NCBI RefSeq assembly: GCF_004004515.1
Contig: NZ_RXOL01000005.1
Location: 105,018 to 169,017, forward strand
DNA: 64,000 bases
Direction of reading: 5' to 3'
From: Croceicoccus ponticola
GTDB lineage: Bacteria > Pseudomonadota > Alphaproteobacteria > Sphingomonadales > Sphingomonadaceae
The notes under the pieces are model-generated. The model did not search any database and was not told where the DNA came from. It saw only the letters and a list, made by a program, of their open reading frames with translations. The translations under genes were made by a program, and so were the position numbers. Of the stretch, positions 46,539 through 54,554 are shown in pieces. Numbering within the stretch: the first letter of the stretch is position 1; each line of letters begins with the position of its first letter.

Positions 46539-47900
46539 CTAGCGGGCGGTTTGGCGGTTCGGCAGGAAAGTCGTTTCCAGCCAGCGGGTGTTGATGGCGT
46601 TGGCGCGATAATCCTCATGAGCCACGATTTCGCGCAGTAGGGGAATGTTCGTCGCGATCCCTTCGATCACGAATGCGTCCAGTGCGTCGGCCAACAGCGC
46701 TACTGCCGCTTCGCGGTTGTCGGCATGAACGATCAGCTTGGCGATCATGCTGTCATAATAAGGGGAGACCAGCGTGCCGGCCTGGGCGGCGCTGTCGATC
46801 CGAATGCCCTTGCCGACCGGCGGCTCCCAGCGCGTGATGCGACCCGGACTTGGCGCAAAATCATTTTCCGGGTCTTCCGCGATGATGCGGACCTCGATGG
46901 CATGGCCGTGAGTTTGCACTTGCGCCTGATCGGGCAACGATCCGGTGCCCGTTGCGAGCCGCAGCTGGGCGGCTACCAGATCGACTCCCGTAATCTCTTC
47001 GGAGACTGGATGTTCCACTTGGATGCGGGCGTTTACCTCCATGAAGAAGAAATCCTGTCGCTCGACATCGTATAGGAACTCTACCGTCCCGGCATTGCGA
47101 TAGTTGATCGACGAGAGCAGCGAGATTGCCGCTTCCTGCAGCCTGCTGCGGACTTCAGGAGGAAGGATGGCGGCGGGCGCTTCCTCTATCATCTTCTGGT
47201 AGCGGCGCTGAACTGAGCAGTCGCGCTCACCGAAATGGACTATGCGCCCCTCGCCGTCGCCCACGACCTGGACTTCTACATGGCGGGCCACTTCCACATA
47301 GCGTTCGAGATAGAGCGTGCCGTCGCCAAATGCCTCGCGCGCGGTGGTGGACGCCTGATCGAACGAGGTCTTGAGGTCGTCGGGGCCGTAGGCAACCACC
47401 ATGCCGCGACCGCCGCCGCCCGCCGAAGCCTTGGTGATGACGGGATATCCGATATCCTGCGCGATAGTCAGCGCCTGCGCTACGTCGCCGACCTTTTCGC
47501 TGCCGCTCGTCAGCGGGACGCCCGCTTGCCGTGCGAGTGCACGAGCGGAAAGCTTGTCGCCAACGGCCCGGATCGACTCCGGCCCGGGACCGACGAAGAT
47601 CAATCCCTCGCGCCGGCAGAGTTCGGCCAGTTCGGCGCGCTCCGATAGAAAGCCGTAGCCCGGATGGAGGGCGGTGCAGCCTGTTTCCCTGGCCGCATGC
47701 ACGACCAGGGCGGCGTCGAGATAGGAATCGCGTGCCGGGGCCGGGCCCAGGACCACGACGCGGTCAGCCCGTTGTGCCCCGACGCTGTCAACGTCGGCAC
47801 TGGATACACCAAGGACGGTTTCCAGCCCCAGCTCCTGGGCCGAACGGATGATCCGGAGCGCTATCTCACCGCGATTGGCAACGAAGAGCTTGTGCCTCAT
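46539..47900 (-). CDS. Biotin carboxylase (AccC/PycA-like)
   Basis: The start MRHKLFVANRGEIALRIIRS is used. The 453-residue protein has the ATP-grasp glycine loop SAGGGGRGM, HVEVQVVGDGEGRIVHFGER, EAPAAILPPEVR and the catalytic MEVNARIQVEHPVSE. All recognised catalytic residues are present. It carboxylates biotin on the carrier encoded 10 bases upstream (47911-48408). It ends soon after the BC domain, so it is a free subunit rather than a multi-domain carboxylase. Confidence 0.95.
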   Translation of the reverse strand: MRHKLFVANRGEIALRIIRSAQELGLETVLGVSSADVDSVGAQRADRVVVLGPAPARDSYLDAALVVHAARETGCTALHPGYGFLSERAELAELCRREGLIFVGPGPESIRAVGDKLSARALARQAGVPLTSGSEKVGDVAQALTIAQDIGYPVITKASAGGGGRGMVVAYGPDDLKTSFDQASTTAREAFGDGTLYLERYVEVARHVEVQVVGDGEGRIVHFGERDCSVQRRYQKMIEEAPAAILPPEVRSRLQEAAISLLSSINYRNAGTVEFLYDVERQDFFFMEVNARIQVEHPVSEEITGVDLVAAQLRLATGTGSLPDQAQVQTHGHAIEVRIIAEDPENDFAPSPGRITRWEPPVGKGIRIDSAAQAGTLVSPYYDSMIAKLIVHADNREAAVALLADALDAFVIEGIATNIPLLREIVAHEDYRANAINTRWLETTFLPNRQTAR

Positions 47901-47910
47901 GGTGTCCCCC

Positions 47911-48408
47911 TCAGGCATCGGGTTCGATCACAAACAGTGGCTGGCCGACCTCTACCAGATCACCGTCCCGCCCATAGATATGGCGCACAGTACCGCTGAT
48001 GCCCGCGCGCATGGTGGTGAACAGCTTCATGACCTCGATCAGGCAAAGTTCGCTTTCGGGCGTAACCGCCTGACCGATTTCTACGAATACTGGCGCACCA
48101 GGCTTGGACGCACGGTAAAAGGTGCCAAGGCTCTGCGCCGTCACCACGCTCCACCCATCGGGTATCTCCGCTGGCGCGGTGTCCTCGGGTTTCGCCTTGG
48201 CGGCCGGCCGGACGGGCGCCCGCTCTGGCTGGTTGCTCGTCCCGGATTTCGTCGTGACGGGCGCCGCAGCAGCAGACGGCGGCCGGGCATCGGCATCCTT
48301 GGCAAGGAAAAGTTCCGCATCGCCGATCTGCAAGTGCAGCGTCCGCCACTCGCTTCGCTCGAACGCGCAGGCAATTTTCTCGATATCTTGAAAAGGCAGG
48401 CTTCCCAC
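47911..48408 (-). CDS. Biotin carboxyl carrier protein
   Basis: A GTG start at 48408 (VGSLPFQDIEKIACAFERSE) is chosen because GAAAGGAC precedes it and it lies just after the dikinase stop; the longer frame overlaps that gene. The 165-residue protein has an N-terminal AccB-like helical part, a Pro/Ala linker and the biotinyl domain with IEVMKLF, the lysine for biotinylation, ending VEVGQPLFVIEPDA. It is the working carrier of the cluster. It lies between the dikinase-like and biotin carboxylase genes. Confidence 0.88.
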   Translation of the reverse strand: MGSLPFQDIEKIACAFERSEWRTLHLQIGDAELFLAKDADARPPSAAAAPVTTKSGTSNQPERAPVRPAAKAKPEDTAPAEIPDGWSVVTAQSLGTFYRASKPGAPVFVEIGQAVTPESELCLIEVMKLFTTMRAGISGTVRHIYGRDGDLVEVGQPLFVIEPDA

Positions 48409-48421
48409 GCAATTTGTCCTT

Positions 48422-50176
48422 TCAGCGCGGAGCGGCGCTAACGGCTGCCAGAAGGGCAGGGAGTTGGGGTCGAGTGACGATGGTCGATGCGCCGGCAGCA
48501 ATCGCGTTTCGCACGGCTTCGTCATTTTCCGCGAAGATGGCGCCCGACACCGTAGCGCCGGGCTTGAGCGCTTCGAATGCCGCGGCGAGCTCGCTTCGAT
48601 TTCCGATATCTATCTGGTCGAATGGCGTGGCCGGGGTATCGGCGTTGCCCGCCGCTTCAACTTTTACCAAGGTCCGTTCCCGTGCCCAGTAGATGAGCTG
48701 CCTCAACACGGGATCATGCTCTTCATCCGGCGCGACCACCGCCAGCCGTCCTTCAAAAATCGTGCCGGCCTGCCCATCGACCGTGACCCATTGGCCCACA
48801 ATCGCTTCAACCGTTCCCGCGCCGCATCCCACCACGCAGGGCTTGCCCAGCGCCCGGCCGACTACGGCCGCGTGCGACGTGGACCCGCCCTGTTCCGTCA
48901 AGATCGCGCAGGCGGCGATCATGCCGTGGAGATCATTGGGGCTGGTCGTGACGCGGGCAAGGACCACCTGCTCACCCGCCTGCGCGCGCCGTTCGGCTTC
49001 ATCCGGGTCGGCAACGACGATGCCGTAGCCGACGCCGGGTGATGCGCTTTCGCCCGTCGCCAGAACATGCGCGCTCGTCGCAGCGTCTTCTGCCAAGCGC
49101 GGACGCAACATCGTGCGGATCTGTTCGGGCGATATGCGCGTCAGAGCTTCCGCTGGCTCAATCAATCCTTCGATCGCCATATCGGCGGCGATGCGTGCGG
49201 CCGCGTGCGGCGCGCGCTTGGCGGTCCGCGTCTGGAGCAGGTAAAGCTTTCCACTCTCGATGGTGAACTCGATATCCTGGACGTCGCATTCTGTCTGTTC
49301 CAGTTGTTCCGCCGCTCGCAGCAGTTCTTCAAGTGCGGCGGGATTATCGCGTTGCATCGCGCTTAGTGGCTGGGGGGTGTGCTTGCCCGAAACAATGTCT
49401 TCCCCCTGCGCCCGGGGCAGATATTCCCCATAGGGCTTACGCTCGCCGGTGAGCGGGTTACGGCTGAAAAGGACGCCCGTGCCCGAACGTTCATCGCGGT
49501 TGCCAAATACCATCGCCTGCACCGTCACGGCAGTGCCGAGGTCTTCGGCGATTCCGTGATGTGCCCGATAGCGCTTGGCGCGGCGCGAATTCCAAGAATC
49601 GAAGACGGCGACTACTGTCGCGCGAAGCTGCTCGGAGACATTTTCCGGCACATCCTTGCCTGTTGCCGTCCGGATTGCGCCGTGCCACTGCTCCGGATCG
49701 CCCTGGCCCGACAGTTCGAGCGAAGGCGCCTTCATTACGACACTGGCGTAGAGATCGAGAAAGCGCCGGTGCGTATCGTGGGCAAAATGTGGTGATCCGC
49801 ATTCCTCAGCCAGCAATTTCTCGGTTTCCGCAGTGATGCCCAGGTTCAGCACTGTATCCATCATGCCCGGCATCGAGATGGGTGCTCCCGACCGAACCGA
49901 CACGAGAAGGGGGGAAGGACCGGCGCCCAACCTGCGCCCGCTCACCTGTTCGAGCCATTTCACGCCGGCATCGATCTGCTGTTCAAGCTCTTCCGTCAGG
50001 CCGCCCCGTTCAAAATATGCTTTGCAGGCTACCGTCGTGATGACGAACGCGGGCGGGACGCTCAACCCCAGCCTCCGCATTCGCGCGATCGACCAGGCCT
50101 TGCCCCCGATGACGCTTTTGTCGGGCAATGACGTTCCGTCGATCGGGATGACCCAATCGCCGATCAAAGTGAGCAT
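48422..50176 (-). CDS. PpdK-like dikinase lacking the PEP/pyruvate barrel
   Basis: The start MLTLIGDWVIPIDG is used. The 584-residue product matches the first two domains of pyruvate phosphate dikinase. The ATP-grasp part has GGKAWSIARMRRLGLSVPPA, SVRSGAPISMPGMMDTVLNLG with a short gap, and QDIEFTIESGKLYLLQTR. The swivelling domain has the phospho-histidine TEQGGSTSHAAVVGRALGKP. The usual C-terminal PEP-binding barrel of about 350 residues is absent; only an 80-residue end follows. It can probably autophosphorylate from ATP but must pass the phosphoryl group to a separate acceptor-binding protein. It is the first gene of the leftward operon. Confidence 0.88.
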   Translation of the reverse strand: MLTLIGDWVIPIDGTSLPDKSVIGGKAWSIARMRRLGLSVPPAFVITTVACKAYFERGGLTEELEQQIDAGVKWLEQVSGRRLGAGPSPLLVSVRSGAPISMPGMMDTVLNLGITAETEKLLAEECGSPHFAHDTHRRFLDLYASVVMKAPSLELSGQGDPEQWHGAIRTATGKDVPENVSEQLRATVVAVFDSWNSRRAKRYRAHHGIAEDLGTAVTVQAMVFGNRDERSGTGVLFSRNPLTGERKPYGEYLPRAQGEDIVSGKHTPQPLSAMQRDNPAALEELLRAAEQLEQTECDVQDIEFTIESGKLYLLQTRTAKRAPHAAARIAADMAIEGLIEPAEALTRISPEQIRTMLRPRLAEDAATSAHVLATGESASPGVGYGIVVADPDEAERRAQAGEQVVLARVTTSPNDLHGMIAACAILTEQGGSTSHAAVVGRALGKPCVVGCGAGTVEAIVGQWVTVDGQAGTIFEGRLAVVAPDEEHDPVLRQLIYWARERTLVKVEAAGNADTPATPFDQIDIGNRSELAAAFEALKPGATVSGAIFAENDEAVRNAIAAGASTIVTRPQLPALLAAVSAAPR

Positions 50177-50575
50177 TTCAGGCCTCCTCACCCAATGATG
50201 GCGCGATTCTCCGCGCTAAATTGCAATTCTGCCGACCGCTCCCAAGCATCAACCGCTTGTCCATCATGACGCTCGGTCATCCTGGCAATCATGGGCGCTG
50301 TGCGGCACTGTCTTGTGTATACCCACGCCGCAGGATCCGCAGACAGGCCAGAGTACTTCGCCTTGGCTGCGATGGCCTAATGCCAGCGGCGTTTGAAAAG
50401 CGGGCAGAAGAAGAGAACGGGGCACTAGTTCTTGGCTGGTATCAACACGTGCCCATTCTTGCTCCACTGCAAAGGGCGCAATTGCACCGCTGATAGATTC
50501 ATTCGGACCAAAAACGTACCGCTACCGCCCCTTTTGACGTCCTTTCGTTGTAATCCCTCAATGCTCTTGCCGAAT

Positions 50576-50604
50576 CATGTACAATAAAATTGTAGGACAG
50601 TCAA
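50576..50604 (-). promoter_or_regulatory. Promoter with TGTCCTACAAT operator, dikinase/carboxylase operon
   Basis: On the minus strand TTGACT, a 17-base spacer starting GTCCTACAAT, then TACATG. The same arrangement occurs at 50725 and 57361. The operator word overlaps the spacer, where a repressor would block the polymerase. Confidence 0.65.
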
Positions 50605-50724
50605 CGGCTCGTTTATAGCTTTTCGGTGCCGCAGACGTCAGCGTGGGCGCAGGGTCGAAGCTGGGCCTGCGATCCGTTGCCCTGCGCTCCTCGTCGGGAC
50701 GGCTAGAACAACCCATATAGCGCC

Positions 50725-50753
50725 TTGATTGTCCTACAATATCACTGTACATA
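50725..50753 (+). promoter_or_regulatory. Promoter with TGTCCTACAAT operator, acyl-CoA dehydrogenase
   Basis: TTGATT, a 17-base spacer starting GTCCTACAAT, then TACATA(AT). It lies about 190 bases before the dehydrogenase start. Confidence 0.65.
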
Positions 50754-50943
50754 ATCGTCCTTCTTTAGTAAGCTTCTGCCGGACAACTTATCGAACAGAC
50801 TGTATGGACGCCGCTCGAAGGCGCAGCGCCGAACATCCCCGGCCAGCACCCAATAGAGTCTTCTTACAGGTAGCAGGCGGCCCGCCCGCGGCGCGCTGTC
50901 GACACCCCTCTCGCTTCTTCAGATCAACGGAAAGGAAACATTT

Positions 50944-52131
50944 GTGAGTGGACATGGCATTGGAATCGAAGAGGCGCGAAAACTCGCGCAACGTGTGGAG
51001 CACTTCGTGCGGGAAACAATCATCCCTTATGAAACCGACGCGCGCTGGGGCGCGCACGGCCCTTCTGAAGAAATGGTAGGGGATATGCGGACCCATGCGC
51101 GCGAAGCGGGGCTGATGACGCCGCATATCCTGACCGACGGGAACCATTTGTCGCAGCGGGAAACCGCAATAGTGCTAAGGGCTTCCGGACTATCCCCGCT
51201 CGGCCCCGTCGCGTTGAACACGGCTGCGCCCGATGAAGGCAACATGTTCCTGCTTGGGAAGATCGCCAATTCGGAACTCCAGGCGCGTTTTCTGCGTCCG
51301 CTGGTCGAGGGGCGTGCGCGCTCGGCCTTTTTCATGACCGAACCAGCGTCCGAGAATGGCGCAGGGTCAGACCCATCCATGATGATGACGAGCTGCGCGC
51401 GCGACGGCAATCATTGGGTAATTAATGGCCGCAAAGCGTTCATCACCGGCGTCGAAGGCGCGCAGGTCGGCATTGTCATGGCGCAGTCAGGCGAGGGCGC
51501 ATGCATGTTCTTGGTCGATCTTCCGGATCCGGCAATCCGCGTGGAGCGTGTCATTGACACCATTGACGAGACGATGCCGGGCGGACATGCGGTTGTTGCC
51601 ATAGAAAATCTCCGAGTTCCTGCCGATCAGATGCTGGGTAACAGCGGCGAGGGCTTCAAATATGCCCAGATCCGTCTCGCGCCCGCGCGGCTTTCGCATT
51701 GCATGCGTTGGCACGGGGCTTGCTTACGGGCGCAGGAGATCGCGACCGCCTATGCCAACCGCCGGCTGGCTTTTGGCAAACCGCTGGTGGACCATGAAGG
51801 CGTGGGATTCATGTTGGCCGACAATCTCATCGACCTCAAACAGGCGGAGCTCATAACCGACTGGTGTGCGCACACGCTGGATACCGGCGCTCCCGGAACG
51901 ACGGAAAGCTCGATGACGAAGGTTGCGGTCTCTGAAGCTCTGTTTCGTGTCGCCGATCGATGCGTGCAGATCATGGGGGGCACCGGCGTGAGCCGCGACA
52001 CGATCGTCGAACTGATATTCCGGGAGGTGCGAGCATTTCGTATCTACGACGGCCCGTCGGAAGTCCATCGTTGGAGTCTGGCCAAGAAGATCAAGCGCGA
52101 TTGGCAAGCTGCACAGCCAGCTGCTGCCTGA
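50944..52131 (+). CDS. Acyl-CoA dehydrogenase (ACAD10/11-like)
   Basis: A GTG start with AAAGGAAA upstream gives MSGHGIGIEEARKLAQRVEH. The 395-residue flavoprotein has FFMTEPASENGAGSDPSMM (FAD/substrate site), WVINGRKAFITG, ANRRLAFGKPLVDHEGV and VQIMGGTGVSRDTIVELIFREVRAFRIYDGP broken by normal turns, ending SEVHRWSLAKKI. The position of the usual catalytic glutamate in the YEG motif is YDG, as in the ACAD11-type group, where the base may be placed differently. It would insert a double bond in the CoA ester made by the ligase encoded divergently. Confidence 0.92.
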   Translation: MSGHGIGIEEARKLAQRVEHFVRETIIPYETDARWGAHGPSEEMVGDMRTHAREAGLMTPHILTDGNHLSQRETAIVLRASGLSPLGPVALNTAAPDEGNMFLLGKIANSELQARFLRPLVEGRARSAFFMTEPASENGAGSDPSMMMTSCARDGNHWVINGRKAFITGVEGAQVGIVMAQSGEGACMFLVDLPDPAIRVERVIDTIDETMPGGHAVVAIENLRVPADQMLGNSGEGFKYAQIRLAPARLSHCMRWHGACLRAQEIATAYANRRLAFGKPLVDHEGVGFMLADNLIDLKQAELITDWCAHTLDTGAPGTTESSMTKVAVSEALFRVADRCVQIMGGTGVSRDTIVELIFREVRAFRIYDGPSEVHRWSLAKKIKRDWQAAQPAAA

Positions 52132-52212
52132 ACATAACCGCCGCACCCCCACAAGCCTGGCCAACATGGTCGGATTTGTGAGGGTCGGCTTAGCTGCTCA
52201 GCCCTCGGCCGC

Positions 52213-53232
52213 CTAGATGTCTTGCGGGGCCGCGCGCAGGCCGAGGCGGTCGAACAGTCTCCGGTCGCGGTCCGCGGAGCCGTTGGGCGCCGTGAGGAGG
52301 ACGTCGCCGGAGAAGATGGAATTTGCGCCTGCCAGGAAGCAAAGCGCCTGCAACTCGTCGGACATCGCCTCGCGGCCTGCCGACAAGCGGATTACCGATG
52401 CTGGCATGGCGATTCGTGCGACGGCGACGGTACGGACGAATTCCAACGGATCGATGTCCTGCAACTGTCCTGCCGCGCTTTGATCGCCCAGCGCCGTCCC
52501 CTCGACAGGCACCAGTGCGTTGATGGGCACGCTCTCCGGCGCCGGATCCATCCGGGCGAGTTCATGTATCAGGTCCACGCGGTCGTTTCGAGTTTCGCCC
52601 ATGCCCAGGATGCCGCCGCAACATAGCGCCATTCCAGCCTTGCGCGCACGGGCGAGGGTGGACAGGCGATCATCATAGGCGCGGCTGGTAATGATCTTCC
52701 CATAAAAATCGCGGGAACTGTCCAGATTGTGATTATAAAAGTCGAGTCCTGCATCGGCCAACTGTTCGCTCTGCTTCTCGCTCAGCATCCCCAAAGTCAT
52801 ACATGTTTCGAGGCCCATCGCCTTGACCCCGCGTACCATTTCGCACAGCCGGCCCATGTCGCGATCCTTGGGATTGCGCCATGCCGCACCCATGCAGAAG
52901 CGGGTGGCCCCGCGATCGCGCGCGGTCTGCGCTGCCGCCAGCACCGCGTCGGCGTCCATGAGGCGAGAAGCCTTTATTCCGCTGTCTGCGTGCGTGGATT
53001 GCGTGCAATATCCACAATCTTCAGGACACCCGCCGGTCTTGATCGAGAGCAGAGTGGCGAGTTGTATGACCCCGGGGTCGAAATTCTGGATATGCACCCT
53101 GTGGGCATGGAAGACCAGTTCGGGAAACGCGCAATCGAACAACTGGCGAATTTCATCGGCGGTGATCGAACTCGATCCCCCCCCTGAATGGAATCCGGCT
53201 TTGCAAGCACATCGGTTGCTTCTGACATCCAT
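52213..53232 (-). CDS. bioB: Biotin synthase
   Basis: The 339-residue radical-SAM enzyme has the cluster motif [10 protein letters not shown] and the second-cluster and substrate residues in [49 protein letters not shown] and RLSAGREAM. All are present. It inserts sulfur into dethiobiotin. The other bio genes are absent, so this copy raises the last step, which fits a cluster encoding a biotin-dependent enzyme. A TGTCCTACAAT-like site overlaps its probable promoter, so it appears coregulated with the carboxylase. Confidence 0.97.
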   Translation of the reverse strand: MDVRSNRCACKAGFHSGGGSSSITADEIRQLFDCAFPELVFHAHRVHIQNFDPGVIQLATLLSIKTGGCPEDCGYCTQSTHADSGIKASRLMDADAVLAAAQTARDRGATRFCMGAAWRNPKDRDMGRLCEMVRGVKAMGLETCMTLGMLSEKQSEQLADAGLDFYNHNLDSSRDFYGKIITSRAYDDRLSTLARARKAGMALCCGGILGMGETRNDRVDLIHELARMDPAPESVPINALVPVEGTALGDQSAAGQLQDIDPLEFVRTVAVARIAMPASVIRLSAGREAMSDELQALCFLAGANSIFSGDVLLTAPNGSADRDRRLFDRLGLRAAPQDI

Positions 53233-53646
53233 CTAACCTCTCTTTTCGCCCGTCTTCCAGCAGCGAGGAATCGCCTTTGAAACGTCGGTCGTGCGGATCC
53301 TGCGGCCACGCGGCGCAAGCGAGAGTAATCCATAGCATATCGAAGGACATTATGCATAGACATTATTGCCCTACAATCCATCAGTCTTAGATAGACGATG
53401 TATCGCTTGGAGAGAGGGGGCGGCGTCCGCAACCGTCGGCGCTGAAACAACGGAGCGATAAGGGTTGATGAAATACGAAAATGCACTACAATTTGGATTT
53501 GTGAGGATATGTCGCCTGGCGCGTCCATCGCTGAATTCGACCGCTTCCTGGCGGTTGGTCGGTGTAAATGGCGTCGGAATGGAAGAGGGCGCGGGGGTGC
53601 GCTTACTCCTTGGGCTGATTTCTCCTAATAAAACTGCAAGGTGAAT
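53233..53646. other. Control region between bioB and the GntR regulator gene
   Basis: This holds the bioB promoter/operator at 53349-53376. Further on, a looser ACTACAATT word lies at about 53489 upstream of the regulator gene, possibly for autoregulation. No gene is supported. Confidence 0.45.
53349..53376 (-). promoter_or_regulatory. bioB promoter overlapping a CCCTACAAT operator
   Basis: On the minus strand TTGTAG-N16-CATAAT. The -35 lies within ATTGTAGGGCA, one base from the operator word found at the other promoters. Confidence 0.5.
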
Positions 53647-54372
53647 ATGGCTTTCGTGAAGATCAAAGACCGGAAGCGCTTGGCATTTCCTGAAACGGGG
53701 ATGTCGTCGGACATTCCGCTGAGTTCGCCCGAGCGGGTGATTGACGCCATCACCCGCGGCATTCTGACTGGGCGCTACGTACCGGGGCAGAAGCTTATCG
53801 AGGCTGATCTCACCCAGGCGCTTGGCGTGAGCCGCGGGCCGGTTCGCGAGGCACTGAAGCGTCTGGACGCCGAAGGAGTCGTCACGCTGACTCCGCACCG
53901 CGGGGCCTATATCCGCCTCTTGACCAGGCGCGAGGTGCTGGACCTCGAAATCGTGCTGGAATCGCTTACCGCGCTGATTGCGCGTCTGGCGGCGGAAGCA
54001 GTCGCCGATGATACGTCCGGCGAGCGCAAACGACTGATGCAGGAATGGCTGAATTTCTTGACATCGAGCCGGACCAGCACACCCGAGCTTTTCGAGCGGC
54101 GGCGGCAATTCTATGATTTGCTCATAGAAGTCGGGAAAAATACCCAGCTTGAGTCCGTGATGCCCACGAAGCGCGTTCATCTGATACGATTGCAGACCCA
54201 GCAATTCTTCGGCCCGGACGACATCGAAAAGCGCTTGGCCGAATATGTCGCCATTGCCAACGCCGTCATTGTCGGCAATCCGCAAGCCGCCGAGCGTGCC
54301 ATGCGGCGCCATATGAAGCGGAACATTGAGACCACGATGGCTATGCCCGATGGGGCGTTCGCGCCCGACTGA
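53647..54372 (+). CDS. GntR-family regulator with FCD domain
   Basis: The ATG of MAFVKIKDRKRLAF is preferred, with AAGGTG upstream; a GTG lies two codons earlier. The 241-residue protein has the GntR winged helix (ERVIDAITRGILTGRYVPGQ, DLTQALGVSRGPVREALKRL) and an FCD effector domain (RREVLDLEIVLESLTALIAR, RRQFYDLLIEVGKN, ANAVIVGNPQAAERAMRRHM). It is the only regulator in the island, so it is the best candidate to bind the repeated TGTCCTACAAT sites, probably as a repressor released by a pathway acid or CoA ester. Confidence 0.92.
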   Translation: MAFVKIKDRKRLAFPETGMSSDIPLSSPERVIDAITRGILTGRYVPGQKLIEADLTQALGVSRGPVREALKRLDAEGVVTLTPHRGAYIRLLTRREVLDLEIVLESLTALIARLAAEAVADDTSGERKRLMQEWLNFLTSSRTSTPELFERRRQFYDLLIEVGKNTQLESVMPTKRVHLIRLQTQQFFGPDDIEKRLAEYVAIANAVIVGNPQAAERAMRRHMKRNIETTMAMPDGAFAPD

Positions 54373-54500
54373 GCGCCTGACTGCTGGGCGGACTGACTCA
54401 GGAGTCGCGCAATTGAGCTGTCCCAGCAAAGCTGAAGCGCCGCACCGTGGCGCTTTACCGCCGCGTTCGGTTCAAGAAAGCATTTCCACCTGTGAAGCAA

Positions 54501-54532
54501 CTGGCTCCATGACCTTGAAGTCATGGAGCCAG
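54501..54532. terminator. Perfect hairpin between convergent regulator and receptor genes
   Basis: The 13-bp stem CTGGCTCCATGAC / GTCATGGAGCCAG has a 6-base loop in the convergent gap. It would terminate both strands. Confidence 0.7.
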
Positions 54533-54554
54533 ATACCTTCGCTCGCCTCTGACG

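Larger units (their letters stand above)
50177..50943. other. Divergent control region between dikinase operon and acyl-CoA dehydrogenase
   Basis: About 770 bases without a supported gene. It holds two facing copies of one promoter/operator module (50576-50604 and 50725-50753). The leftward leader would be about 390 bases, long enough for further regulation; I see no riboswitch that I can name. The interval between the two promoters is GC-rich and non-coding. Confidence 0.5.

Noticed and set aside
50192..50570. Long leader of the dikinase operon considered as a riboswitch
   Set aside because: No conserved aptamer core was recognisable by eye.
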